A DNA stretch of 64,000 nt from Selaginella moellendorffii (GCF_000143415.4 NW_003314262.1:5738304-5802303); one strand, 5' to 3'. Shown: positions 45,654-59,036, counted from the stretch's first letter. The notes: generated from the sequence alone by a model not told the origin. Made by a program: numbers and translations.

Positions 45654-46028
45654 CTAAAATGCTGTTGAAGCCTCCAGAACTCGGAAGATCACTCAAGAAA
45701 TCCATGGAGATGATTCCCAAGGACCTGAAGGGACCGGGAGGGAATGAAATAAACCTGAAGGAAGGTGGCGAGGTACTTTATTTTGGGCGCAAGTGTCACA
45801 GGAGGTAACAAAAGCTTTGATGTAATCGTCCATGTGAGGCCACCAAAAGTCCTGTGCAACCAACTTATAGGTTTTCGCAATACCGAAGTGACTAGCAGTC
45901 GAGCTATCGTGGCACGCCATTAGGACCAACTTGCAAGCATCACCTTTAGGAACGTAAAGCTGCTCCCCACAATATAACAAGCCATCTAAGAACTCAAACT
46001 CGTCAAATCGCCGGCAATTGGGAGTCAT
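45654..46028 (-). pseudogene. chromovirus integrase N-terminal zinc domain
   Basis: The frame shows the HHCC zinc module (HDSSTASHFG, later CDTCAQNK) with FWWPHMDDYI between, typical of Ty3/gypsy integrases. It is truncated by the nested element. Confidence 0.85.
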
Positions 46029-46800
46029 TGGGTGTCCATGCTAAAGATGGGGAAAAATGTCGCTGGCGAGGTCGTCAGATTGAAGATCATTCTGATCACA
46101 TCCATCAAGGAGGAGTCTTGAGAGGCCAAGGAAATTGCCATAACTTGAAACCGATTAGGATCAAGGATAACCTGATCCAATTGATCAAAGTTAGGATTAC
46201 CAAGTTTGAGACTAAGATAGGAGCGCTTTGAAAGAGCATCATAAAGGCCTTGAAGCTTTTCAGGTCTGTACTTTATAACAAAGTCAAACCAACTTAGGAA
46301 TTGTGCCCACTTTGCCTGACGATGACTCAAAACTTGGGAAGTGGTAAAGTACTCGAGATTTTTGTGATCTGTTCAAACCGTTGTTTGATGGCTCGCCCCC
46401 TCCAAGAAACGATGCCACTCTCCAAAGGAATTCACGATGGCAAGGAGCTCTTTGTCATGGATTTCGTAATTGATCTCCGCAGGCTGCAATTTCCGAGAAT
46501 GGAAAGTAACCGGATGAAATTCCTAATCTGCTCCGAGTTGAGACAGCACAACACCAATGGCAAAGTCAAAGGCATCCGCCTCGATGAAGAAAGATTGTGA
46601 GGGATCAGTGTGGATCAAGATGGGAGTAGAACTAAAGGCCGCCTTGAGTATGTCAAAGGCCTGCTGGGCAGTAGCAGACCAAGAGAAGAGAACATCCTTG
46701 CGAGTGAGATGCATAAGAGGAAGGACAATGTCAGAGTAGTGATCAATGAATTTGTGGTAGAAGTTGGCGAAGCCAAGGAAAACCTGAACATCCGACATTG
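46029..46800 (-). pseudogene. chromovirus RNase H region
   Basis: Words such as SQSFFIEADAFDFAIGVVLSQ and KYRPEKLQGLYDALSKR identify the Ty3-type RNase H. Stops and frame changes break it at several places, including one near 46,530-46,560. Confidence 0.8.
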
Positions 46801-47649
46801 ATTGTGGAGGCTCTCATTCGAGAATAGTCTTGACTTTGGCAGGATCCATCGTGATACCCTCAGGAGTGACAATATACCTAAGGAACTCCACAGACTCTTG
46901 ATTGAAGGAACATTTCTCAAGCTTCGCGTATAGGCTGTGTTCCCGCAGCTTCGCTAGCACCTTGCACACATGCTCGTCGTGCTCCTCTTGAGTTTTTGAG
47001 TAGATGAGGATGTCATCAAGATAGACGATCACCATCTAAGAAACTCCCAAAAGACATCGTTCGCCATGTGTTGAAAAACTACTGGAGCATTTGTCAAGCC
47101 AAACGGCATGACAGTGTACTCGAAGTAGCCATAGCGGGTTCGGAACATAGTTTTCCATTCATTGCTATGCCGGATCCGGATCAGGTTGTATGCTCCACGG
47201 AGGTCGATCTTGGTGAAGAAGCGGGCACCGCCGAGGTGTTCTAACAGGTTCGAGATCAGGGGCAGCGAATAATGGTTCCGAACAGTCACCTTGTTCAAAC
47301 TTCAGTAGTTGATGGCTAGCCGCAAACTCCCATCCTTCTTCTTGACAAAGAAGATAAATGCTCCAGCCAAGGACTGCGAATGTTGAATATACCCTGAGGC
47401 AAGGTTCTCGTCCACATACTCTTTAAGGGCCTTAAGCTTAGATGGGGATAACCTGTAGATAGGCCCCCACGGAGGTGATGCTCCTTCCTGTAAATCAATG
47501 GGACAGTCGTAAGGCCGATGAACAAGCAGTACATTAGTTTTTTTCTTGTCAAACACATCCCCAAAATCATGATACTTCTCAGGAAGACTGACAAGAGAAA
47601 CATGCAAAGCAAAAAAGAAAATAGGTTCTTCATGAAGGAGTTCTTTCAT
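46801..47649 (-). pseudogene. chromovirus reverse transcriptase
   Basis: [41 protein letters not shown] and the catalytic YLDD motif are all recognisable. In-frame stops occur after LAINY (about 47,302) and near 47,030, so no intact enzyme is encoded. Confidence 0.92.
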
Positions 47650-47805
47650 AGTGATTGTGGAGATAGGAGGAGGTGTACGACTGAATGGAATGATGAGATG
47701 AGGATACTATCCAATGTAAAATGGAAGAGAGGGAAAAGACGAGGGTGAAAACTTCATAAAGTCAGAAATAGAACCCTGATTTGAGTTTAGGGAACTTTTC
47801 CTGAT

Positions 47806-48385
47806 TCAGACTTGATAAACAACAGGGAAAGACGTGGGAAATGGTGACGTGGGAGAGATGAGCTGTAATTCCTTCCAACAGATCTGAGACTGGTGCAGTT
47901 GGAACCAAGGAAGGCCGAACACCACAGAGTAGGACTTGCTGTTGATGATGTTAAAGGCGATATCAGTGACAGTAGACCTGATGTGTACTTGAATGGGCAA
48001 CGTTTCCCTAAGTCTAGAAGATGGAGTGCCTGCTGATACCTTCAACCCTTAGATCCTGTATGGTAGGAGAAAGAGGAATGTGATATCGGGCAACAAAGTC
48101 TGTGTCCATGAAGTAGGAAGTTGCACCCAAGTCCAATAGCACCAAAGCCTTGAGTTCTAATTGTCCGGTGAAAGAAAGGAGACATGGGATGCGGAAGTTG
48201 TAGGAATTGGTGGAGGCTTTGATGAAAGGTGGTGAGGAGCTTGATAAAGAAGAAAATTGAATTTTATTTGGGGAGTCCAAACAGACAGCTCCTACTCTGT
48301 TTAGACAGGGTTGTTTCCCGATTGCAACAGAGGTGGACCTTGAGGCAGAGTGAACTCGAGTAGTCGAGGAGGCTTCTTGGGACAC
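47806..48385 (-). pseudogene. chromovirus aspartic protease region
   Basis: ALVLLDLGATSYFMD occupies the place of the retroviral-type protease active site. The usual D(S/T)GA has become DLGA. A frame change occurs near 48,030. Confidence 0.75.
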
Positions 48386-49265
48386 ACAGTTCCTTTGTGA
48401 TTAGGATCAACACAGTAGAGGCAAAAATTATGAGATACTTGACATTGCTTCTCAACAGGACTCAACTTCCCTCTGATGAGTCAAGGAGTACCAGAAATAT
48501 CTATCGGGACCGGAGCAGTAGGTTCAGGAGTATACCCCGAAGACTCAAGCTGGGATTCCTGAGTCTAGGACAAGAAAATGGCAGCACGGCGACTTTCCTG
48601 ACGATGTTCAAAGAGACGATTGTCACATTTAACAGCTTTGTTGATGGCATCTGACAGGTCCGTGGGATCCTCCATGGTGAGCAAAAAATCCTTGACACCA
48701 TTGTTGAGGCCGAAACGAAATTGATCAATCAGGGCTTGTTCATCCCACTGAGTGTCCAAGGCAAGGAGTTGGAACTCTATAGCATAGATTGAGGCAGGAT
48801 GAGACCCCTAAGAGAGACATCTCATTTTTGTGGTAGCAGCCCAAACCCAATCTGTCTCACCAAAACATGTTTCAAATTTCTCTTTGAACAACTGAACATC
48901 CATTAGCTTCGAAACCACAACCCCTTTTATGCTCTTCTCCAGAAGAGGAGAAAACCATGACAAAGATGCACCTTCAAGCAACATCCCAATCATGCCAATT
49001 TAAGACTTGGGAGTGGGGTACCGCTGATGTTGAAGTGTGAAGATCAGCTCTATCTAGTTTAGAAATCCGCGAAGCTCCAAATGCTTGCTTGAAACTTTCA
49101 TCAGGAAACTCACTTTCAGTTCAGGAACTTTGCTTGATCCTTGAGCCGAAAGTGAAGCAAGCTCTTGTTGCATGTGAAGAAGGGTCGCCTTCAGCTTAGT
49201 ATTCTCAGACTGGATTTTTGCAAAGACTTCAGCAAAGAAATCAGAATGGCTTGGAGACTCCATCG
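48386..49265 (-). pseudogene. chromovirus gag with CCHC zinc knuckle
   Basis: The frame starting MESPSHSDFF at about 49,263 begins gag. Further fragments are MLLEGASLSWFSPLLE, LIDQFRFGLNNGVKDFLL and a zinc knuckle CLYCVDPNHKGTVC with C-X2-C-X4-H-X4-C spacing (about 48,380-48,425). Stops split it. Confidence 0.82.
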
Positions 49266-49539
49266 GCAAAAAAGAAAGAAAAGGGGGAAAAAGGCAAAGG
49301 CAGTCAAACAATCAAACGAGCTAAAGCAGAAAAAAAAAAACACAATCTAAATCAAACTATCAAGACCCCCAATAAGATCAAGATTGGAAAATGCAGAGGA
49401 CAAAGAGAAAAACTAGTGGAAACAAAAAAGAGGCCTTAGACTGGCGTTGATTTAAGATTGTGGAGAAATGGAACAAGGCTAACCTATATATATTATAGAT
49501 TAATGAAGCTCCACCACTCTTGGATCGAGGACGGCCTAA

Positions 49540-49771
49540 ATATAGCTGAGGTTGAGGAGGCACTACATCATTATCAGGAATGTGGTTCGAGATTCAGCAA
49601 TCGTACGGGAAATCAGAAAGTCAAGAATAAGGAAGTATCTCAAGAGTCAGGAATAGGGAAGTGTTTTGAGAGTTAGGAATAAGGAAGTGTCTCGAGAGTC
49701 AGGAATATGGTTTGTGGGTCAAGAATCCGGTGAGAGTCAAAAATGTGGCATGAATTGAGGGATTCCTGACA
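49540..49771 (-). repeat. chromovirus LTR, right copy (5' LTR)
   Basis: Direct repeat of 36,797-37,031 with many substitutions. It ends TGACA on the + strand, so the minus-strand LTR starts TGTCAGG. I could not identify a clear primer-binding site inside it. Confidence 0.8.
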
Positions 49772-51629
49772 CAAGCCATACATTATATCTAAATTTTAAG
49801 GTTTATAATTCTAAAACGGAGAGTAAGAAAAGTCTTATGCTCTATATATCTATTTATCTTTGATTGAAGACCACATAAAACAAAGCATTATATGAGAGGA
49901 TTAATTATGAAGCCAACATTTATATTCTGATTAAATATTCTTGCAATTTATCCCTATAGCAAATATAAAGTTATTACTATCTAAAAATATAGATACTTGT
50001 TGTATGATAACAATAGGAAAAGGATCTATCAATTTAATATAACATTCTATGAAAATGATGATAAGATGAAAAATTTTAGTTAATGGGTTGCATAAAGTGA
50101 TTAGTAAACATATATGAATTGGATGTTAAGATGAGAAATTTATTAGTTAATAAGCATTGACTCACAAATGCCAAGAGAAATTGTTATTAAAATCCTTTGT
50201 TTTCTTCTAGTGAATTATAGTTATGTAAGGACATATATAATAAGATAATCTGAAAACTCACATAATTTCAAACTTAATTTATATAAAGCTCCTTTTTGTA
50301 TGATGAAATTTGTATAATTATAAATAATATTTATAAATAAGAAATTACTAATTCAAGCTTCAAAAACCTTTAATTATAATATAGATATGTTTTAAATTTT
50401 GTTTAGGACATTATATTCATCTTTATTCATCTTTTTAAAAGTAAAATTTCCACTATTAATATTATGTAGTTTAATTTTTAATATAATGTTACTTTTTTAA
50501 CTCATATCTAAATATATAAATGTATAAATATATAAATTTATTTAAATTATTAATTATGTTAATAGATAAATTATTATCCAAAAGCCAATCCATTTTATTT
50601 AATAACTTACAAAAACAAAATAAAACTATATTTTTGGATAACAGTGCTTTCTGTTTGTGTTTCTAACTACTACACCCTTAAGAAGAAATATTATATTCAT
50701 GACAATTTTAGTTGAGTAATAATTTCATACACTACAGTAAAACTTTTAACCCTAGGATCTCTTGTTAAAACACAATTAATTAATTGAATAATGCTTTTAA
50801 TATAGTACTATTTTCCCTTGATAAAAATATCAAAGTTCCATGCAAGCTATTTTATATTAATAGATAAAGTAGTATTTATCCAATTATTCCTTATAATATT
50901 ATGTCAACCAATCAAAAGTCATTTTTATTTAAATCAAAACTATAACCCTTTTCCAATTTAAATTTCTTTTGATTTAAAAATATGGTATAAGTAAATTAAT
51001 AAAAATTATTATTTTATTTATTTAAAAATGTAAATTTTGTTTTAACTTTATTTTTTATTGGTACTACTTAATTACATCAAGATGCATATTAGATATACCC
51101 TAATTAGCATTAATTTTTGTGATTGAAGTGTATTATTTCTAGATTTATAACTTACTATTATTTACAAAAAATAAAAAAGGTGAGAAAATATTTAAAGAAT
51201 TAACATCTATATTATATAAAGGATATAGAAAAAGAACTTTTAAAAATTTTGTTATTGTTATTTAATTGTTTTATACTTTTCTAAATTGTCCATATTAATA
51301 TATTTTTATCTTTCATAAATTTTATTAGCAACAGTGACTTTTGCTCTTAAAGATTTAATCAGCTATATAATATTACATTTCAAGTAATTAATATTTTTTT
51401 AATTTTTCATCCATTATTTTTTCTTTTTTTCTTTTTTTTTTTTGGCAACCTTCAATCCCATTAGATAATTTCATAGTCGCATTGAGAAAGATTTAATAAT
51501 TAACTTCATGCTATTAGTTTTTATCATATGATAAAATTCATTACTCTTGCACTATTATAAATAATATTCGTAAACATGAATTACCCCTGCTGCCGCTTTG
51601 ATTCCTCAATCAAAACGACAATCCACCAG
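49772..51629. other. AT-rich intergenic region
   Basis: About 1.9 kb of very AT-rich sequence with no open frame or terminal repeats that I can support. A T-rich run is at 51,420-51,443. Confidence 0.6.
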
Positions 51630-51830
51630 TGTCATATTCCACACAGCCACACAGGGAATCTTCTGAGCTCTTCTAGCAATCCACGATTCCACTCTTGAGT
51701 GCGAGCATTGCCCCGACTTGATCCGATCCATCAAAACCACGGCAAAGAAAACAGAGCACGATCCCAGCACCGCGGCGAGGATCTGGCACGAGGAAGAATA
51801 CGGTCAGCGGCGCGCTCATCCATTTGATTC
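51630..51830 (-). pseudogene. truncated 5' end of LRR receptor kinase
   Basis: Corresponds to the start of the kinase gene at 33,541-33,785. It has deletions and a 2-base insertion just after the preserved start codon position, and the rest of the gene is absent. Confidence 0.7.
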
Positions 51831-52913
51831 ACAGCAGATGCCCGGCTTGGGCATTTTGACCAGTGATCTTTTTTCTTGTGGGTCGAGCAATCCCAAACCT
51901 CTTTAAAAATCCTACGCAGATTGATCACGACTACGATGTGATTCCCGGCGCAGATATTCAAAAATTTGGAGACGCAGACGCCTCTTTTCCTTTCCACCCT
52001 TTTCTCTCTGCAAGCAGCAGCGAGGAGTCGCTTCACAGACAGCTGCAGCGCTCGAACGGGACCCTCTTGCAAAAAAAGGAAAGAAAAAGAAAACTCGCTC
52101 CATGAAAGATGAAAGAAACTTGGCTTCTTCTTCGTCTCTCACGAAACCAATGTTACCTAGGCTATCACATCAGCTCAGCCACAAATCAGCTACAATTTCT
52201 TGGAGGATCTTCCCAATTATCACCATTGGTACTCTCTAAGTAGCTCCATAGCTAGCCTCGTCTATCTACAACTTCGAAAGATCTATACCACATCACCCAA
52301 AAGATCAATCCATTCGGCGTCATTAGATCTGTCTCCATCCAGCTACCAAGCTCATCCCAAATGCAAGCGATCCCGCCCCAAAAAAGAGCAGTGAAAGCAA
52401 CAGCCATCGATCGATCGCATTTTTTTAAGGGAATCTCATCTTAGAACTAATCAACTCCGGCACCCGTAGTTCTTCCTCGATTACACGCAAATTCCTGGTG
52501 TGGTGTCCCTCCAAAGTCCCAATTAAACAACATACCCAAAGTGCTCCGTGCTGTGCATGTTGTTCCCCGTGTTGCGCAAACAATGATTCAAAATCGTTGT
52601 GTATGGTGTCTGTTTGGAGGAATATAAAAATAAGAAAGAGTCGGAGGGAATCCTTCCAGAATCGAGAGTCCGCTTTGCCTTGCGTTGATCCTAGTTGAGT
52701 CAGAGTTGGAGTTTTTTATTTAAGAGCTTGGTCAAAGCTTGTGCAGGTGTGCTAAGCTACAGAGCCTTTGGACGTTTCCCTTGTTTGGTTTCCTTGGCTG
52801 CTAGCTCCGGTATAGATTTGGATAAATTCCGTTCAGTCTCTAGAAAAAAATAAGAAACTGTTTTCAACAAGAATTATACACTTACATCCAGTATTTCTGT
52901 CTGTTCTCTTTTG

Positions 52914-53320
52914 TCGAAAGAAAGTTGTCATATACGGTTCTCTTGTTGGAGGCATCAGCGTTGTCCCACAATGATAAATCAACTGGTGCTAATATTTTTC
53001 TCTAGACTGTTTAAGGCGGCAATGTATGACGGTGTCGGTTTGTTCAAATTCATCGTGGTCTACATCACGAGGTCTTTGCTTTACATTCTTGTGTTTTGGC
53101 CATCGCTGCTCCACCGTTTGGATTGCCCTCATGGGATCAAACGCTGCAATTGTCTACGCGGGTTGTCTACACGGGGCTGGTTCATGTCTACATGCTACAG
53201 TCTCCCCATGAAACCTAATCGTTTATCACCAGAAGCAAGCTGTGCGACAAGAGAAGGCCATTGAAGCTTTGAGGGAGTGTGGTGAGGCAACAGGTTACTT
53301 TACCGTAAAATCTGAAGAGC
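52914..53320 (+). pseudogene. membrane-protein gene fragment, copy 2
   Basis: Recognisable words are VIYGSLVGGIS, DGVGLFKFIVVYITRSLLYILVFW and HAVRQEKAIEAL-like residues, broken by stops and deletions. Best matches are 34,975-35,477 and the inverted copy at 62.8-63.3 kb. Confidence 0.6.
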
Positions 53321-53500
53321 CTCAAGAAACTTGAAAATCAAGGACTACTATGAAAGAATGATTATTTATCTTACTTTTAATTCCAAGATGAATGGATGGA
53401 ATGAATATTAATTCCTTCTTCACGATCTTACGACTATTAGTCTTCTGGATGATTTCGCTGAAGCTCGCATTCTTTCTCAAGTGATCCTCTAGGAGTGACC

Positions 53501-56500
53501 TTTTCTTGTCTTTAAAGATCTAGACTATGCATTGCTAGGTGAGTTCTCTTGTAACACTACACTAAACTGCGGGGATTGATGTCTTGTAACCATAAGCATG
53601 GCAGGCTGATTGCAAGGAACATGAATGATTTACATGTGGTTCCATATGGGGTAATGAAGCAAGGATCACTATTGCAATCCCATTGTATGCATCACTGAAA
53701 ACAATACTGTGATCCATGTGTTGGTTATATTTTTCTTTGATTATCAACTACCTTGGAGAATGGGATTAGCGTACCACCAACATACATCTAAGCGGTTTAC
53801 AGAAAATTGCATGATCCATCGCTGCTCCGAGCTTACACTGCGTGGACAACTGGGAATGGGGTGTAACATGATTATGACAGTAGACAAGGCTTCCTGGCAA
53901 ACGGGTGAGTTCAAATGGAGAAAAGTTTATGGAAAAAATTTCATCCACATATAAAAAATAATTTATGCTCTAATTTCCATATAATGGATTTTTAATAGTC
54001 AGTATAAACATATAAAAAATATTATAAAACACTGGAATTATTTAAATAACTTTATGTGCAATTATTATTCAACTGTGGAAATAGTAATATGTTAAAAAAA
54101 ACATTTTTGTGTATTGTAAGTAGCAAAACTTGGTTTCTTTAATCAGTTTTTCTAATTATTTAAAAACTAGAATACTAATTGCATTAGAAAAAACTTCAGG
54201 TAATAAATATTAAAAGGCCTAATAATAGAAAGTATGTGAACTTTTAAAAATATATGTAAGATAAATTAGTAAAGCTTTATAAAAAATATTAATGAGTAAT
54301 ATTTAAACTATGAACATATAAAGATAAGTACTTTGTTTTAGATGCAAGCATGCAATAATTGTAAAATAGAAAACTTCAGTTGATAAACAATGCAAAGCAT
54401 ATAAAATTTTTAATTTTCTAAGCTAGATATTTTTTATAATTAGCATATTTTAAAAAATAAATTATGTATTAAAATAAATAAATTTTAGCTTAATACAGAT
54501 AAATATGAAAATTTTGTTTTATAATTATTATGGATATTATCAGTTATAATTTATACTAGAATAATCTAGAAGTGAAAAAAAAATGAGATTTGGCAAATGA
54601 TTTCAATCCTAAATGAGTTAACTAAAGTTGTAGATAAAAATAATATTGTTATAAGATTCATGATTTCCAAAGTGTTAAGATTTTTTTTTAATTATTATTA
54701 TATGATCTTTGTACAGATTCTTTCACTACTACCCCTACTAGCAAGATCTTAGCTCTACTAGGATATTTGAATGTTTTATGATTTAAATTATTCCTTGGTT
54801 ATGGTGGCTTTACAAAGTGGTGAGTTGTGAGATGGATAATGATGAAGCACTAAACTATTTTATTTAAGCTTGTTAATGAAAGGCTTGAGTTGCAATTCTT
54901 AATTCTTTTCCAAAGAACCTTGTTATTGAATTTTTTAGAGCTTGCTTAGACTCTTTAATATGTAACAATCTTTTGGTTTGTATTTAATCTTTTTCTTCTT
55001 TCATGAGTGCATATTTAGTCCTATTGTAATGTGTTAGTCCTAGTTCAATTCTAACATTATTTTTGTATTTGAGAAAAAGAGTTGATTGTCAATAGAAGAT
55101 TAAGCTTACTATAAAGAAAAATAGACATACAAAGGCCTAACCAATAGCAATAGGGGAATTTGATAGCTCATAGCTAGCAATTTTCTTCAAAGAGAAAAGT
55201 TTATCATATTCAATAGTGACTTTTTCCTACTATATTATGTGAATTAAAACACATATGCACTATTAAGAGTTCTAAAGTGCCAATCCCACCAATAGGAAGA
55301 GAGCAACTCTAGGCCCACAAGGTTGTCTTGGAGACAAATAGTCAATTTTGTAATTGTCAAAAAATGAATTCATCCATCAGATAATTATCAAAAAAAGCTG
55401 ATGTATTATTAGCTTAGATGAGTGGGTATTTATGATTGCATTATTTGATAAATGGATATACAGTGAAAGTATTTTTCTTCTTGCAAGTTTCTTATAACTG
55501 CAAGATAAATTATATAACTATTTTAATAGTATGCATAAGATTAGAATGGAATCCACATACTATAGGGGTCAAGACCAAGTATGTAAGACCTAAATTTCTC
55601 TGTGTCTTGGTATTTTTTGAACTTGCTGTAAATCTTGAAATTAAATATCTTCAAACGGATACATCAATATGCAAAAAGAATGTAAAATAATTCTCATCTT
55701 ATATTATAGTTAGTTCCTTGGTTGGCAATCCTATGATTTCTTATCTAGCCTTTTGAAATGCAACAATCTACATGTGACTGCTATTATCCTTATGCACACC
55801 TTTAAAGCATACTTGAACTCCATCTATATTATCTCAAGATTGCAAGAGCTATAGAACTAGCCATCTACTATTTAAATAGCCTTTTGCCACATTATCATTC
55901 ATTCATAAGATTGATATATGCTTAGTGTGGCATATAGGTTTGTGAAAACAAAATATGATCATGCACTTGGGCATTTAGATTATATTCTAAGTACTCTTTG
56001 GCTTGTATAGATAGAAGTAATATCAAGTTACATTGGTGTAAGTTAAGCTCATATATCCAATAACAACTATAGCCAGTAGTAATCACTTGTTCATCCAATA
56101 ACTTCATATTTACTAGTGGCCAACAAGAGGAATTTATATTTCCAAGATTCAATAAGGTATTATTGCCATCATTGGAAAACATAGAACTTAGACCACTAGG
56201 TGATCTAAGGTAAGAAAGTATGACCACCACAATTCCTATAAGTCTGTTGCATGGTTGAAGTTTGTTAATAATAACATTATTCATAACCCAAAGAATTGAA
56301 AAACAAGGTAAGGAACAGTGGTCAAGAGGCATTGGAGATATTAGAGCTCTAATGAAAAAGAGGCCAAAGTTTTCATTTTCTATTTGTAGGAAATTTTGAT
56401 ATCTGATAGATATTCTAACAATTTCCTCAAAAGACTTTATTTACTAGCTCATACCTAGTTGAAAACTTATACCCTTGAAACTTAAATGCATTGTTCATTA

Positions 56501-57227
56501 TCTCAAGTCCCTTTAATTCCATATACTTATGATCAAGGCACTTATAAAATTGCTTAGTCCTTGATTCCTAGATAAAGGAAACATCCATCAATATCTATAG
56601 AAAAATGGCAAAAGTAACCTTTAGCTCTAGAATGAAAATTTATTTTTTCTTTTGAATAGAAGAATTAATGTAAAAGTGTTGTAAATATGATTAAAAGTAT
56701 CAAAAGTTATTTGTTAATGAGTCCTTTTGGAATTTTTTCTTTATTACTATGATGGTAGAAAGTTGGTATTGTTGGACTCTTTATCAGCTTCACCTAAACT
56801 AATTGAGAACATAGTCTTCACATGTGCATTTAGCTAGAAGAATATAAAGGCAAAATTCCTAAGTGTTATTAATCAAGTATATATGACTTGATTAGAAAAA
56901 CTTATTTGTTAACTTGTACTTGCTATATTACCATATCTGCTAAACACCCTTGCTATCATGCCTTATATGCTAGTTCCATTCAATCTCATTAGCTATTTAT
57001 GGAAAGTGTTTAGATTTGTTAGTAAAGCATCTATGGAATATAAGAATTGTTCTGAATACAATAAAATTTACAACATTCTTATTCTAATTTTACACATAAG
57101 AAAGACAAATTTGATAGTGAGTTACTGGTCTTCATCTCACTTCTAAAATAAGAGTTCATTTATCTAGTATCACAACTAATTGGAGAGCTTCTTTGTTGCA
57201 ATAGCTTTGGAATTTAAAAGCTTTAAT
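53501..57227. other. AT-rich intergenic region
   Basis: About 3.7 kb, AT-rich throughout. Frames up to 136 codons occur on the minus strand (55,922-56,332) but lack domain character. I see no gene. Confidence 0.55.
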
Positions 57228-57664
57228 AATGGCAATAGAGGACAATTACTAAGATGTGAGGATCTAGTCCCATGCTAAAGGATCCTATTGTAAACTTAAT
57301 CTAGTATGATAGCATCAAAGAATTTAGCATTGCCATAGCCCATGAATATCATGGATTTTGGTGTCTATCTTATTGGAATGAAATCCCAGGTAGAATTCTT
57401 TTGAATTCACTAATAGAATTCCAGAGTAGAATCCAATTGAATCAAATTGTGACTCTGTAATGTTTATCGTTAGCATAAATAGACACAAGAACAATAGATT
57501 ATGCTAGAATTCTTCAGCTATGCTTGTATCTATAACCTTCAAAGTAAATCCCATATCCCTCTATCATATTTCATTTCACTATATATCCATGATATTTGTG
57601 CTATTGCACTAGATTGAGTTTGCATAGGACTAGATCCTCACTTTGTCCTCCATTGGCACTATGA
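57228..57664. mobile_element. fold-back/MITE-like element
   Basis: The left end (TGGCAATAGAGGACAA, then GTGAGGATCTAGTCCCATGC) is matched by the reverse complement of the right end (TGCCAATGGAGGACAA, then GTGAGGATCTAGTCCTATGC). The similarity continues through AATCTAGT and ATATCATGGAT. The arms are about 100 bases with indels. The interior has several GAATTC-containing repeats and no coding frame. Confidence 0.7.
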
Positions 57665-58936
57665 AATTGTAATAATATTTAACTCTTATATATAGCAAAA
57701 GTATTTTGTAAATAAACAAACACTTCTCTTCTCTTCCTATATTGTAATAACACTACACTGGACAAAAGCACATAATAATATATTACCAGCTTCGTCATGA
57801 GCTCAATTGTTGTCCAATTGCCTAAACTAAGGAATAGCTACAAAGTTTTATTTGTAATGTATAAGTGGAACTGGTTCACTTAAAGAGATGCTAAAGTTCT
57901 CTTGAGTGCTCTAATTTGATTTTGGAAAGTCACTGACTTTTGTGTATGACAACTTACCAATTCGTTAGATTTGGATTTTAAAAAAATTTATGCCTAACAA
58001 ATGACAAGGCTTATTAAAAGTTGGCAAAAGCTTAATTCACTTACCAAAAAAGTTCTAAGTCTTTTGTGCTAATTAATATTTCTAACATCTCACTATACTC
58101 AATCTTTCCCATGCCCAACATGTTGCTTGAATCACATAATTCTCTATAGAATGGCACTATAAAAAAATGAGGAAAAGATAGTATATAAAAAATATAAAAA
58201 AATGAAAGCCAAATGTGTAAAGTTTACCTATCAACAGCGATTTAGTGATGAGATCATTCAAAAGGAAGATCCTTAGTATCCCTCAATCCTTGAGCTATAT
58301 TCAATCGACCCAATTAGTTTATTTACAAAGCATAAAGCTAAAGAAAATATAAAAAATACACATTTTGTATCATTGAAGACTTATATGGTAATAGATAGCC
58401 AGCTAGAAGAAATCCCAATCAACATGGTTCTCCTGGATTGGTAGCAACTGACCTTGGGTGAAAAGCTATTGCAATAAGTAGGCTAAATGATGGCTTTAAA
58501 AAGAAGTGTCAAGAAGGACATCATATGATTGTAAAAATTTATCTAAAGGCTTACTTACCATGATGTTTGTCTTTGCCAATGGCCTCAATCACCAAAAAAG
58601 AGCCTTCCTTAAAACAAAGTAGAAGAAGAGCACTCGTGGAAAATTTTAATTAGCCAAACATGATGAAGGTTTTTTTGGGCTTCTCACTTGCTGCTAATCA
58701 CTATACCAATGCCATGATGGTGTTTGATTAGCAATTTAATAGTAAACTTTGTTTTTTGAAGCCCAAATATAAAATCACAACTTGCATCATAACCAAACAC
58801 AGATTTTGCTTAGAGAGAAAGAGGGAGGTAGGTTGGGGGGGGGGGGGGGGGGGGAGGCCTTTTTTTGGGGTTTAAAAAATAAAGGCCTTTTTCAAAAACA
58901 AAAAAAAACCGAAGCCTTTTTCCCCCCCCAAAAAAT
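57665..58936. other. AT-rich intergenic region ending in low-quality sequence
   Basis: No gene seen. A run of 20 G (58,835-58,854) and other homopolymers directly before the gap look like poor sequence quality. Confidence 0.6.
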
Positions 58937-59036
58937 NNNNNNNNNNNNNNNNNNNNNNNNNNNNNNNNNNNNNNNNNNNNNNNNNNNNNNNNNNNNNNNN
59001 NNNNNNNNNNNNNNNNNNNNNNNNNNNNNNNNNNNN
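58937..59036. other. assembly gap, 100 N
   Basis: Exactly 100 undetermined bases, a conventional gap of unknown size. Confidence 0.99.

Larger units (their letters stand above)
36797..49771 (-). mobile_element. Ty3/gypsy chromovirus, decayed, split by a nested element
   Basis: Read on the minus strand, the order is LTR (right), gag with CCHC knuckle, protease, reverse transcriptase, RNase H, integrase, chromodomain, polypurine tract, LTR (left). This is the Ty3/gypsy order, and the C-terminal chromodomain marks a chromovirus. The coding region has several stops and frameshifts and is interrupted at 38,140-45,648. The two LTRs are recognisable but clearly diverged, so the insertion is older than the nested one. 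The outermost limits are uncertain because I could not match a target duplication. Confidence 0.9.
51630..53500. repeat. segmental duplication, copy 2
   Basis: Direct copy of about 33,541-35,620. It carries a decayed piece of the LRR kinase 5' coding end (about 51,630-51,830, minus), its upstream region, and the membrane-protein fragment. Confidence 0.85.

Noticed and set aside
55922-56332. 136-codon minus-strand frame in the AT-rich region
   Set aside because: No domain, no splice-supported extension, and composition expected by chance.
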